Positions 1 through 13,300 of a DNA stretch of 64,000 bases are shown piece by piece; the first letter of the stretch is position 1; each line of letters starts with the position of its first letter. Below the pieces are notes generated by a model that saw nothing but the letters and a program-made list of their open reading frames with translations, was not told where the DNA came from and searched no databases. The stretch is from Desmodesmus armatus. Lineage: Eukaryota; Chlorophyta; Chlorophyceae; Sphaeropleales; Scenedesmaceae. The translations under genes and the position numbers were made by a program. The stretch is taken from assembly GCA_007449985.2 (NCBI GenBank), contig VIIQ02000026.1, positions 62,001-126,000 of the forward strand, in the 5' to 3' direction.

Positions 1-165
1 ACTTGAATACACAAGGCTCCAGTTCAAAATGTTTTCTCTCCAAACTGATCGAGCTGATGCTGCAGCGGCTGATGGGGGACACCACCCGGTCGAAACCCGT
101 GGTCTCTGACCCCTGGCTGGACGTGGCATGGGCAAGAAAGTGTTGGCCAACGACGCTTTGGTGCG

Positions 166-256
166 TTTGTAGTCTTGAGTACGCTACAAGATTTTTGTAG
201 CGTTGCCGTTGTAGCGTCAACTACAATCGCGCTACATAGGCACTACAAGACCCACA
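166..256. repeat. TGTAGCG/CGCTACA short inverted repeats
   Basis: The heptamer TGTAGCG and its complement CGCTACA, with close variants such as TGTAGTC, recur in both orientations within 90 bases and can form small stem-loops. A related cluster lies at 2521-2600. No protein is associated with it. Confidence 0.5.
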
Positions 257-2520
257 CAGTAGTTGGTGCTGTACACAGGCATTGAATAGTTACAGAAGTA
301 TCAAACAGTCATGCCAATGCATAAATGATTTTTCCTGGCACCTTCTGGCAACCTTGGAGTATCCTGCTGGCCCTCAGGATATGCAGAGCAATGCACTGCA
401 ACTGCAGACGCTGCATGTAACAACTTACAACGCATGCAAGAGACATACTCAGACAACACTAGCTGGTGCTTCCACGGTTCAACCACACTGCAGCTGCTCA
501 GCCAAGCCCAGCAGCATGCTTGAAGTCTCAAAGTCCATATGGGCCTGCAGTACAGGGGCAGGGCAGACACACATGTGCATCAACAATACAACTGCTGCCA
601 GTTGCACCCTTGCCATTCTGACATGATCTGCGCTGGCTGCAGCCCAGCTGGCTGTAGTCTGGTAAGTGGCCACTTTGGCTAACAACATGCTCGCAGAGGC
701 AGTCCAACAGCTGGCAACAATGCTATGTGTGAGCTCATGCGGTGGCATCATGCACAACCTCCACTATATCAAAGGTTCACCTTGGCACTAGTGGTGGCCG
801 TTGCTAGCCGGGGATGCCACTGGCAGCTGCTGCTTCAAGGGCTTTGCTGGCAGCGTCTGCTGCAGGGACGTCGCTGCTTGCTGCAACACAAACAGCTCAG
901 GTGCATGGCTTGCCATGCAGTGCGGCAGCAGCTGTGTTCAAGTCTTCCATATTGGGTTGCTGCTCGGTGCCTTGATTCGAGTGTGTTAGCCACCTGTTCA
1001 GGAGCAACAGCAGGGCGGCGACAGGAGTCAACGTGCTGACATGAGCTGTGCGATGAGAGACAAGGGACTCTAGTAGGGGGTTCCAGCAAACACACACATG
1101 CTGCTGGCTTGAGCTATCTGCGCTTCATAGCTACAAGTTCAACATGCATGTGCACAGGCAGGTTGTGTTTGTTTGTACAGACATGAAAGATCCTCCACGG
1201 CTGCAACGCCATGAGGACAAGTCTTGATTCATGCAGTCCTATCAGTCTGCAAGCCGCAGCTACCAAGTTGTGCGAGGCTGCTGCTGGTGTCACAGTTCAA
1301 GGAGCGCACTCACGTCTGCAGCGTTTGATGTATGTTCTCTCATCAACATCATACGCAGCTGACACCGCCTGAGTGACGTACTGATGGGCACGATTGATGC
1401 AGTCAGTTTGTCTGCGATACAAAACAGCAGCAGCAGTAAGCAGGCGGGTGCGCCAAACAGCAGCAGCAGTAGGCAGGCAGGTTGGGCTGCTGCTGCTGGA
1501 CATGGGTTTGAAACCTGGTGCACTCAGGACCCAGACCATTGCTGCATATGTGTATAGAACGTAGAGCTGGGATTGCTAAAACCACTGCTCAGCAGTGTGC
1601 ACACAACTGGGGCACGCATGGTTGTTGATGACATCAACACATTTGCACTCACGCTGCATGAGGCCTAGCCGGTCCAACAGGAAGGTGCCATCCCCACGTG
1701 TAGGCATAACTTCAGCTGCCAGCTTGTACAGGAGCTTCTGCAAAGGAGGTGACAGTGCCCTGCTCGCTTTCTGTCTTGTTGCCATCACTGTGGACATCAG
1801 TTGCTTGGCCGCTGCACTGAGGAGCTGCTGCAGGACAAGTGCGCCCCCTGACTATCGACAAAGTTATATGTGCCATATTCACGAAGTGCTGAACCGGTGC
1901 AAGCCTTGCTCTGTAAAGTTGACCACGATGTCAACAACCAAGTTGTAAGTTGCGATGCACAGCACGTAAGCTTCGCAATCGACTGTGCAATACAAAGGAA
2001 CAATGAAACGCTGCATTTGGTGAAGTCTCAGCCTTTCCCCTCAGTGCCAGTCAGTTCAAACAGCTTGGGCTCTGGGGTTTGGTGCTCAGCAAAGAGTAAG
2101 GGATACTAATGTTTGATTGATGTGCGGATTATCTGTAACGAATTGTAACCTACTTCAGAACCGTTCAACTCCAGGCACATGCCCGGTGCGTGCTTGGTTC
2201 TTGGTGACCAGTGATCTTGACAACGCTGTGAACGCTGCTCTACTGGGCTGAACCCCCTAGTCACCCGCCTCAGGGCCCCAATCACTGGTGTTGACGGGCA
2301 GTTTCACAAATTACTCAGTTGGACCTTGATTGCTCTGAAAGCCAATGCCAGCACCAACACACTGGTGCCAGGATCACCTGCCACACACCTGGGGCCACTC
2401 CTATTGCGGAGGCACCAGGCTGCTGGCAGGACTGCCAATGGCGACAAATAATCTATCAAAAATATTGCAATGCATGGAAGGCTCTACAGAGGCCGAATTA
2501 TGCAAGTGCATAACAGCATG

Positions 2521-2605
2521 CTACAACCGGTTGTAGCTTCCAGGTTATGTAGCTCTTTTGTAGCGCCTCCAGAGGCTTTGTAGCGCCTTTGTAGGCTGTT
2601 TGCAG
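2521..2605. repeat. second TGTAGC-type repeat cluster
   Basis: Several copies of TTGTAGC/TGTAGCGCC follow one another here. They resemble the cluster near the left end of the window, so both may derive from one dispersed element family. Confidence 0.45.
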
Positions 2606-3519
2606 CAAAACGGGCTGCCCAGAGTGTATGTCGATGCGCGGTCAGTGGCAGGGAGCATGCCACACGCATAAAACACAGCCTGCCTGAATGCAGGTGGCGG
2701 ACCAGGCTGGCAACAGCCCTAGGGGTGTCTCACATGCAGGAACAGCGGTGTCGCCTTCTTGCCTGTTGGTGGTGCGCCAAACCCATGCATTCATTGCGTC
2801 ATTGCGACGACGCCAATGGGTATCATTGCATGCTGTGAGAAACGTTTCAAACTGCTATGGGAAGACTTGCCGTGGGAAGCGCACACACATAACAGGTAAC
2901 AGGGTCCACCAGAAAACCAGGCCTGCAGCTGCGCTGCCATGTTGATGCAGTCATGGTGTCAGACGGTGTGCACTGCATAGCATGAACACTGCCAGCCAGT
3001 GACAAGACGCTGCTGGGTCGACTGCACACCAAGCAATGCCTTGCCATACAACACCTGGGTGCAGGCCTGCTATGCTGCACGTTGTCAGCAACTGACAACG
3101 TTCTTTCAATACAGCTCAAATTGACCCACTTGGTAATTCAGAATGACACCAGTAGGCCAGCCAGCTGGCGCCTGGCAGACTGCAGCCATCCCATGGCTGC
3201 CGTCGATTGTACCAACAGACACAGACGCTTCGGCAGAATCAGAAGCACAACAATACAGCAGCCGTCATCTTCACCTATGTGATGATGCAAGCTGTGCTGT
3301 TAGGCTGCACTAAGACTGGATCTTCCCTACCAGAGCGCGGCATGCTGCGGCGAAGCCACACCCCTGTGCAAGGCTTGCAGCACAAAGGGTACATTGCCGA
3401 CGGCCGCTCACCCTGCTCGGGCGTGTCTGCATAGCATCTGCTGATTGCTGAGCAGCAACAGCTTTGGTCCACAGGCACAGCCTGGGCGGGTGTGTGCTGG
3501 TCTTGCATGGCAATGCATG

Positions 3520-3685
3520 ATGCTTGAAAGGTCAGCTGCATTGATCTCATTAGGGACAAGTATGCTTGAAAGTCAGCATCATATATTAGGGACAAGTTTG
3601 CTTCAGTGGTGCCTATGGTGGTGGGGACTCAGTGCAACGGTGCATGCAGCTTGATGCTTGAAAGGTCAGCTGCATTGCCTTGCAT
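3520..3685. repeat. imperfect duplication around GATGCTTGAAAGGTCAGC
   Basis: GATGCTTGAAAGGTCAGCTG occurs near 3520 and again near 3655. Between them the phrase ATTAGGGACAAGT plus TTGCTTGAAAGT/TTTGCTT is itself doubled. This looks like two rounds of short tandem duplication in non-coding DNA. Confidence 0.6.
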
Positions 3686-4309
3686 GATCATATTGGTGTT
3701 CTGGTTTGCCATTGTTAAAAGTGTGCAATGATACACGTCTTGCAGCGTGCGGGGGTATACTTGTCGAATTGCACCTGCTGATGTTGCTCCAACAGCGCGC
3801 ACTGGTGATGTGTGAACCACCCTGCTGTCAATGTCAGTGTCTGGTCTGGTGCACTTGATCATCTATTGAGTCCTCAAAAACACTGTCAAGATATTCAGGG
3901 CGCTGCAGAATCTACGGACATGTGCCAGGGTTGTCTGGCTGTTGCTGTTTTGTGTTGGGGGTTGACGTCATTCATCAAACCCTTGCGGCAGCAAACGTCA
4001 TCACCTCGGCCTGCGTTACAGTGAGTGGGCGTGAAGGGAGCATAACGAGCTGAGACAAAGGTCCATTGCCTTGAAGGTTTCCCTGTGCCACCCGTGAGCT
4101 TGACTTGTCTCGAAGCAACGTGTCGGACAGCGTGCTGTTGTCTGCAGTGGCGATCAAATAGAGGGTAGCATGCGTATGCGGGCAGCTGGCCGCGTTTGCG
4201 GCCAGCAGAGGCTCTCTGTCTCGGTTTGCAGCCATCCTCGGTGCGTTCGCAGCTGGGTTGTCTCTTGCTGCTGATCAGGCACGTCCAGAGCTATTCTAAC
4301 TGACTTTAG

Positions 4310-7300
4310 GTTGTGATCTGGTGCGCAGATCGCTTGCACATGCTGTCAGGGCACCAAGCAGTGCAACAGCGGGACCCTGCTGCTCTCGGCCAGTGCCCTG
4401 TGCCCGTGTGGGTAAGTGTGCAGCTGGTGCTATCAACACACATGTCTGTTGTAGATGGTTGCAACTGAGCCTCAAGGGTCCAGCAACGTGCCTCAGCATG
4501 AGGGGCAGGGTTTCAGCATGTGCTGCAACCACCAGCAGCTGCACCAGAAACTGCAGTAGGAGGGTCCCAAGCTTGCTGCTCCTGCTGCAGGTCCAGCATC
4601 AGCCACATGGCACCGTAGGGCTGCTGTGAAGGTCCAGGCAGTTGCAGCTACAGAGCGCCCAGCCAACAAGGTTACAGGGCAGGTGTATGAGCTGCCCAAG
4701 GGCTCTCGCATTTCGGTGAGTCCCCTCTGGCTGCTGGGCTACTGCTTGGGGTGCGCGTGCAGCGGGGGAGGGTGGTGTGGCTTACACCCAACACTCTTTC
4801 AACAGGCTTTCATCTCCAGAAGCCACTACACGTAGCAGTGTCGGGATGCAGTTAGCACTGAGCCCTCGTGTGCAGACGACAGATGCTGCGTGATGCATGA
4901 GAGTGGGCTGTAACAGCAGCAAAGCAGCACAGCTGCAGCTGCAAGCACTGTCACAAGATCCTTCCAGCACCAGCATCATCAGCAGTGCCAACAGCAACAC
5001 TCCGTGTTTCCCGTGTGTTGCTGTCCATGTGTCCAGATCGATGTTGCGATGGATGAGACCAACACTCAGATCATCACCATCAAGTCTGATGTGGAGGCGG
5101 GCCGGCTGCTGCTGCACTGGGGTGTGGAGGGAGGCAAGGACTACAAGGGGGGCTGGAGGCTGCCAGACCACCACTGCAGGCCAGATGGCACACAGCAGTA
5201 CAAGGACAGGGCACTGCAGACACCCTTCAGGTGTGTGTTGGGGATGGGTGGAGGGGGGGGTCAAGGGGGGCAACCATGGTGACTGCATAAGGGTGCAAGC
5301 GGGGCCGTTGGTGAGGGGCAAGTGTGTGTCTTGGCTACACCAGCTAGGATGCAGCAGAGCAGCGCTGCTGCATCCTGAAGTGCATCGTGCAGTAAGGCAG
5401 TTTTGGGGCAAGAACAGCAGCTGCTACTGTGGCCGCACCCCCACAAACAGTTCCTGTAGCAGTGTTACATGCAGCCCAGCAGCATCCACACAACCACATC
5501 CTGTGCACCCACTACATAGCGTCTCTCTGCACTGTGCAGGAATGGGGTTGTCACCATCCGCCTGCCCGGTGACGAGGCCTCAGACGTGCTCAACTTTGTG
5601 CTCAAGGACGACGCCACCAACACCTGGTATGACAACAACAACAAGAACTTTGCCGTCAGCCTGCGCGCCCCCAAGGCTGCGGTACCTGGAGTGACCAAGG
5701 CTCCTGAGGTCCCTGACCAGCTGCCGCGCGCCCTGTGTGACACCTGGGCCTGGATCAAGTGGGACCACGCAGGTGCGAGGGCAAGGAGGGGGTGAGGTGT
5801 ATTGGCGTGGGGGGTGGAAGCACACACAGCGGCAGTTGCAAAAGGCAGCCGCAGCGTGGTGTGTGTTGAATCCATGTTTTAGTTACCAGTAGTTGTGTTG
5901 GAAGTTTGAATTGCACCTGGCGAGAGCCTAGATGTGGTTGTGCTGCATACAGAGGATCCGCCTATGGTCTGGCTAGTGGCGGTCCAACAGCTGAAGCCCA
6001 GCTGCACCTTCTGCACCACACCCTGACGCAACTGCCTTGCTGCACTTGTGTCTGCTTGTGCTGTCTGTCATGTGCTGCAGGTCGTCCCCACCGCAGTGAG
6101 TATGAGGCTGACCGTGAGTATGAGCTGGCAGTGGACGAGATGAAGCAACTGCTGGGGGCAGGCAGGTGAGAGTGGGGAGTTGCATCTCTTTGCAGAGGGG
6201 TTCTTTGCGGAGGAGAGTTTCAGTGGTTTGCGGCGCTATGCTTTTTTTGTGTGGTGTGAGGCCAGACCACTGCCACCTTCTGCCTCAGTGTGATGGTCAG
6301 AGCCCTTGCTGCAGTTGGCGCTGCTTGCACTAGGCAGCGGGATCAGCAGCGCACTTTTGCGGCAGCAGGAAGCGGCAGCAGCAAGCAGCAGCAGCTTTGC
6401 TCACCATGTGTGCTTCATGGCAGCTTAGGAGTGTCACATGATTTGGCAAGTGCAAGTGAGCACATGCTGTGCAGCAACACAGCCAAGCACCTGGTAAGTG
6501 CGTCCAGCGCGCGCTCTGCACTAGGTGCTAGATGAGCCATGTCTCAACACTCCTTTACCTGTATCCTTGCTTCTGCAGGCCCCTGGGTGAGCTGCACGAG
6601 GTTGCTGACGGCAAGCGCATGTACAGCAACTACCGCATGGACGTGATCGACAAGGTGCTGGGCCCCAGCAATGCAGCCGCCAGCGCTGTGCAGGTTCCTG
6701 TGCAGGCCCGCCAGCCAGGCAGCGACAAGCCCATCACCATCCCTGACAGCCTGGTGGCTGTGCAGGCCTTCATCATGTGGGAGGAGGCAGGCAAGCCACA
6801 GGTGAGGGGAGAGGGGGGTGGGGCGTCTGTGGTGTACTAAGGGGGTTTGGTGGTGTAGTGAGGGGGAGGGGGGAGAAAACTGTGTGTTCTGATGCTGTCG
6901 AGTGGTCAGCAGCGTCGGTCTGTGCCTGAGGGAGAGTAGGGTACTGGGCCGTCGGAACTCTTGCGCGTGCACTGGTGCTGTTGAGTATGTCGTATTGTGG
7001 CATTGGGGGATGAGATATCAAATGACCAGGGCCACCATGCAACGTCGTATGTCTGTATGCTGCCGCTGCCTGTCTGCCCCGCTGCCGTGCTCATAGGGTG
7101 CTGACTTTGGCTCCCAGGCCCGCAAGGCCATCGAGCACAAGCTGCGCAAGGGCATGTCTGTCCAGGAGATCGAGTGGCGCCTGAAGCACCCAGGTCAGGA
7201 CTACAACGCAGACGCAATCAAGGCAGCAGCGCAGGCACCACCCAAGCCCAAGGAGCAGCCAAAGCCAAAGGAGCAGCAGAAGCAGCAGCAGCAGCAGCCG

Positions 7301-10300
7301 CAGGCAGCCAAGGTTGAGGAGCGGCCGCCACCCCCTCCCAAGGCAGCGCCGCCCCCAGCTCCTGCGGAGGTTGGGGAGTCTATGGTGTCACACAAGCGTG
7401 ACCCACTCAAGCTCATCAAGGTCAGTAGGGGTGGGCTGTCACCACTGGACATGAAATGACAGCTCAGTGGGTCAAATGAGGATTCCAGCCTTGGGCAGGA
7501 AGAAATGCATCATACATGTTGCTGATGAGCACATATCAGTCTACCTAGTCCTATCATGTATGCCTGGCTGAAGGCCCAGGCTTCACAGCTGCAGACATCA
7601 GCGGCCTGCTGCATTTCACGATGCTGCTGTGCCTGCTGCTACTGATGTGCCTTCATGTTTCTGGCATGCACCCAACATTCCATCTGATGCACCCCCGCAG
7701 AAGTCTGATGCCCCTGAGCTGTCAGAGGAGCGCAAGCGCAAGCAGGAGAAGCCCCTGGACTTCCTGGTGCAGCAGGCAGCTGTTGACCCAGCAACAAAGT
7801 GGCGCCGCGTTTTCCAGCTGGGAAGGTGAGGCCTGCAGCTGGTGGTGGTCAGGATGCTGCTCCTTTAGCTAGGGTTCTGTGGGTGTGCACTGGCATTGTT
7901 CTGGGTGCTGCTGGCAGCTTGGGCCTACAGAGAGAGGCCAGTCCAGGGTAGGATAATGCTTCATGAATTGTTGGTATGGCCTCATTGTGTGTCTGGCAGC
8001 GGGCACCGGTTGATTTGTGTTGCTTTGCGTGGTATTCCTTGTCTCTGCAGCAAGTCTGAGCTGCTGGTGGTGCTGAAGCAGCCTGAGGGCTTTGAGGGCC
8101 CCACACACATCAGCCTCTTCACAGACAATGCCAACCACCTGGTGCTGCACTGGGGCACATGCAAGCCAGGTGAGGCCTGCTGAACTTCCTCTTGGTATTG
8201 TTAGGGCATCAGCCATATCGCCAGGGTTCTTGTGCTGTGCAGTGGCATTGGTTGACAGCTGACACTGCATGCGCAGGACGCAGCATGCACAACTGTACAA
8301 GACTCTTCCACACAGTGTTGCTTGCTTGCACTGAGCAACTGGCGAGTTGATGTCATGGTCAGCACGGCATTCAGCACTGGCGATTTGCAGCTCCTTATAC
8401 CGGACACTGTCCTGTATTCTGTCATTCCTGCAGGCTCTCGTGACTGGCAGCGGGCTGACAAGACCCTGCGCCCCTCCGGCACAGTCGCCCTTGAGGGCGG
8501 TGTTGCCTGTGAGACTGACTTTGGTGAATGCGGGGAGGACGAGGAATGTGACGTGGAGATTGCAGGCGCCAAGGTGCCGCTGCAGCGTGTGAGCATCACA
8601 CTGCCACCGGATGTGGCGGACGTTGGTGGCCTGACCTTCGTGCTGCGCAGGTGGGTTGGGTGGTCGTGTGCGTTGCGTGGCTAGTCATGTGCGTATGCTT
8701 GCCCTCATGAACGACATTACTGCAGGCTGGCTAGGCCGTCTAGTATGTTCATTGCTGCTGTGTTGCAAAACGGCAGGACGTGCTGTGACATGGGTGCTGG
8801 CAGTGTGGCTGTGGCAATCGTGTGTCTGTGTTGCTGTTTATGTTTGCAGTGGTGACCAGACTCGCTGGTACCGTGATGCGGCAGGCAACTTCTTTGTGCC
8901 CATCCCCGGTGTCCGCACACCTGATGTGGACGCAGCAGACCCCATGAGCAGGTAAGAGGCTCTGCAGGTCCACCCGTTCTGGCAACAGCCACAGCAAGCA
9001 TCCTGCAAGGTCTGTGCTGCACTAGTTTGGAGTACTAGGCTTTCAAGAAGAGAGGTTGGTGAATTGCCTTATGCTTGGCTGTTGCGGCTGTACAGATTGT
9101 GTTGTGCTTGGCAGAACAGCTCTGGCAGTTTGGCATAGTGGCATGCTATTCCACTCAGGCGTAAGAGTGTGCGCTGCATGCAGCTATGCCTAATAGGTAG
9201 CTGCTGGTGACAAGCTTTGCGTTGGAGGCCACTGAACACAAGAACTGCTGCTCTTGTTTGAATGACCTCGTGTCAGGTTCCGCAACGACCTGGAGCGCGC
9301 CATCGCTGATGCAGAGAACACCTCTGCGTGGACACTCATGCACAGATACCACAAGGCAGCAGACGTCATCAATGAGGTACGTGTGTCATTTGGAGTGTCA
9401 CAGGAACCAACAACCACACAGCCAGGGACTCCACCGACACACAAACAAACATCTTGGCGTTGATTTTCTCTCTGAAACCCAACGTCGACATGTTTTTTTT
9501 GTGTGTCGGTGGAGTCCCTGGCTGTGTTGTTGTCGGTTTCTGTACCTGTCGTGCTTGCTACAGGTCATGTGCTTGTGATTAAGAGTACGTTGAGGGGCAT
9601 GGCCACTGTCTGTGATGCCTTGAAGTATAAGCTCATCGTGTCCCAACTGTTGTCTGTGGTGTTGGCAGGTGCTTGATGGCTTCTTTGAGATGGACCAAAA
9701 TGAGGCCATGGCTGACATCTACACCTGGCTGCGCTACAGCGCCACACGCCAACTCACATGGCAGCGCAACTACAACACGCAGCCGCGCATCCTGTCAGCA
9801 GCACAGGTAAGGCATGTGAATTGTTTCAGTGTGCTCATCATGTGCGAGACCTGTGGAGCAAGCAGTGTGTGGTGTGTGTGCTGTACAAGCTGCAGCTGAC
9901 AGGAGCTCCGCTGGCACTGTCCTTCACGACATATCCAAACACTTGTGCACCGACATAAGGAGTGTCCCCTGGGAGTACTTTTGACACTGCTGACGGCGGA
10001 TTTGTGTGCGTGTGTGTGTGGTTGACAGGCGCGCCTGACGCAAACAATTGCGCATGCGCACAGTAAGACCCGTGGTGAGGCACAGGAGTGGGTGCGGCTG
10101 ATGCTCAGCTGCGTGGGGCGTGGAGGTGACGGACAGCGCATCAGGGATGAGATCCTGCACATCATGCACAGGTGGGTGAGCCCTCCCACGGTGTGCTTGT
10201 CTTGTGTTTTCACATCATGGAGAAATGCGGCAGGATGGGAAATAGGCCCCCGCTGCAGCAGATTTGGTGTTGTTGTGCTGTGATTTATAGAGGGCTGTAG

Positions 10301-13300
10301 GTGTGGATAGCAGCTGGTGAAGACGTGTGCTGCTTCCTCCCTTGCATGCAGCGGCATGCACCTTGACTTTGCTGGCGGAGTAGAGTTAGTCGCGGAATGC
10401 AGACTGTCTAAGCATCCCTCTCTGCCTCACCTTGACATTGTGTTCTGCTGTTGTATCACTGCAGGAACCACATCCCAGAGAAGAAGGGCACGTGGATGGA
10501 GGAGTGGCACCAGAAGCTGCACAACAACACCACGCCCGATGACGTGCCCATCTGCTCAGCTTACATCTCCTTCCTGGAGGTAAGGAGGGGGGTTGGTGTG
10601 AGGAGGGACTTTGGTGTGCTGAACCAACACTGCCCACAACTCGTGCTGAGACAGTAAGAGCTGTGTTGAGCTAAATGTGCTGCAATGCAGTGTGTAGTGT
10701 AGCCGGTTCGCTTCCTGCTTGGATTGCTGCAGTGGGCTCACTTGATCCCACAAGCGTCTCTACCCAATCGCTGCAAGCATCGACGACCCCTGTTGCGCTG
10801 CGTCCGCTGTGCAGGCCAACGGTGACCGGAATGCTTACTGGCGTGTGCTGAGCGACGCCGGCATCACCCGTGAGCGCCTGGAGAGCTTTGACAGGCCCGT
10901 GAAGTGTGAGCCTGAGTGGTTTGGCTCTGGCAAGAAGGATGTGTTGATCAGGGAGTTCAGGAACTACCTGGGCATCCTCAAGGCAGTGCACTCAGGTGGG
11001 GATGGGCTGGGGCAGCAGGAACACGATGCAAGCAGGGGATGTGATTATGGCAAGAGAGATTTGTCGGGGCCAGCCAAGCTGGGCAGAGACGTTTGAGGCA
11101 AGCAAGATTTCTGATGCAGGTGGGCAGCAGCAGCAACAACAACAAGTGCGTGTCTGCAACACATCCAAGCCCAATATTTGAACCGCTGGGACCATCTGTG
11201 TTTTGCCTCTCAGGTGCCGACCTGCAAGCAGCTGCCGGCAACGTGGGCAACTCTTTGCCTCAGGGCGCCAGGGGCTACCTGGGCTACGTCACTACACACA
11301 TCAACTCACCACAGGTACGGCAGTGACAGAGCCACAGTCATGTCATGCAGTTGCCCATGTTGCATACATGACAGTGGCTCTGTCAGCCTGTCGCTGCACG
11401 CCTCAAGCTTCCTTCCGAGCGTATGCATGCAGGCTGTCACCTGAGCCCCCACCCTTTCTTTTAGGGCACTGTGTTCAGCAAACAGTGGCACCTTTTGTGC
11501 GGCTGTGATTCACCCTCTATGTTATTCTGCCTCATTCTGCAGATCCTGCCCTTCCTTGAGGCTGCTGTGGAGGCTCGTGCTGAGATCGCTCCCGCGCTGG
11601 CAGGCAACCGTGACCTGCTCTACCTGGACGTGGCCCTGGAGAACAGCATACGCGGAGCATCAGAGCGTGGTGTTGGCAGCGCAGGTGTGTTGCGTCTGGT
11701 GGCACCATGACAGCTTGAGTTGGAACTTTGGGGTGTGCGGCAGACGCACGTCGTGGAACTTTTGTGAATTTGGCATCAACTGCCTGAAGTATTGGCATGT
11801 CTGTGTGAACATACATGCAATTGTGCAAACTGTCGGTGGCGGCATCACACAGGTGCATGCACTCTAGTGCAGCCGCTGCCGCGGCACTATCCTGTCGTGC
11901 AATTGCACTGTCGGTTGCCTCCTTGAGCTGGCAGCGAAAGGTGGCACGCAAGTGCGCCATCCTTTATGATCTGTCAGGTGAAACATGACAGAGGGACAGC
12001 ATGCCCCTCCTGCAGCTGCAGTGACGTCTGGATGTGGGCAAATCGTGTTCGTATCCAAACGTGTGTGTGCCTGTGTGTATTCCTGCAGGTTTTGGTGCTG
12101 CTGCCTTCATGGCTCCGCTGCTGCAGAACCTGTGCCTCAGCATGGGCAACAACGAGGAGGCCTGCTTCTGCCTCAAGGTGCGAGAGCAGCAAAGGGCGGA
12201 CCTCTGCAGCTCAGAATTGCGTTCGCTTGGCATCATGCTTATAGCACTGTGCCGCTTATGTACGTAGGTTTTTTTGCTCATGTTGTCTTGCTGCACTTTC
12301 TGTTGTGTTGGTACGTCCTGCAGGCGTGGTTGAGCCTGCCAGGCAGCGTGCGCAGCGGAGGCAACCCCACACGTGAGGAGGCCCTGCAAGCTGTGGCAGT
12401 GGTGAACCGCATCAGGCGCCTGCTGAGCGAGACATCAGGTACGGCACCGTGCTGCTGCTGCCTTTCCTGGTTTGCTGCTTCTCAGCTGGTTTGTGCTGCT
12501 CCTGTCGTGGACTGCTGGGGGGCAGAGCAGAGCAAACCCTCTTCAGTGGCTGACCCTTCCATTGCTGCCATGCGTGTGTCCTCCTGTGTCCAGACCGCAT
12601 TGTGAACACCATCGGCAGCTTCTCTACAGCCCTGGGCTATGCCTGCAAGTGTGACCCCTGGGCGGTTGAGATTTTTGCTGAGGAGGTGGTGCGTGGCGGG
12701 CCCGCCTTTGCCATCAGCCTGGTCATCTCTGGCGTGGAGCCCAGGCTGAGGCAGCTGGCTGAGCTGGGCGCATGGCAGGTGGGTGGGCTGGGCACACGGT
12801 CAGTCAAGCATTGTAATCACACACATTGGAGGGCAACACACACATTGGAGGGCAACACACACACGGGCCATGCGCATAGAAGACTTCTGCATGGTGGTGT
12901 TGTGGTGTAAGTGCCGTGATGTAAGCGTACCAGCAGGCCAGGCCGAAGGCATTGGCCGTGCTGATTTGAGCCCATAAGTCAGGAAGGGTGCAGCCCATGG
13001 TCTGCAAGCTAGGCAGTCTAAGAACGCTGCTTTGTTACAGCACACATCTTCATGTCATGACTGCTGTTGCTGTGCACCCATTGCTCTACACTCAATGGCT
13101 GCCTGCGTCGTGTGTGTTCTGTTTCTGTGCCTGCAGGTGATCAGCCCCCACCAGGTGATGGGCATTGTGGAGATTGTTGAGCACCTGTCAACAGTGCAGG
13201 ACAAGGTGTACGACGAGCCAACAGTGCTGGTGGTGGACAACGTCACAGGTGGGGATGCAGCGGGCTGTGGGGTCGCACACAGTGGGGATGGGTCCAGTGT

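Larger units (their letters stand above)
1..4300. other. region without a recognisable gene
   Basis: I see no convincing exon chain or known protein family here on either strand. Open frames are short and rich in the Cys, Gln, His and Trp typical of non-coding frames in this genome. The stretch holds the repeats listed separately and a short CAGCAGCAGTA-type duplication near 1430-1490. An open frame on the minus strand at 3975-4235 could be the 5' part of a divergent gene, or simply upstream sequence of the dikinase gene; nothing identifies it. The missing first exon of the dikinase gene probably lies near the right end. Confidence 0.5.
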
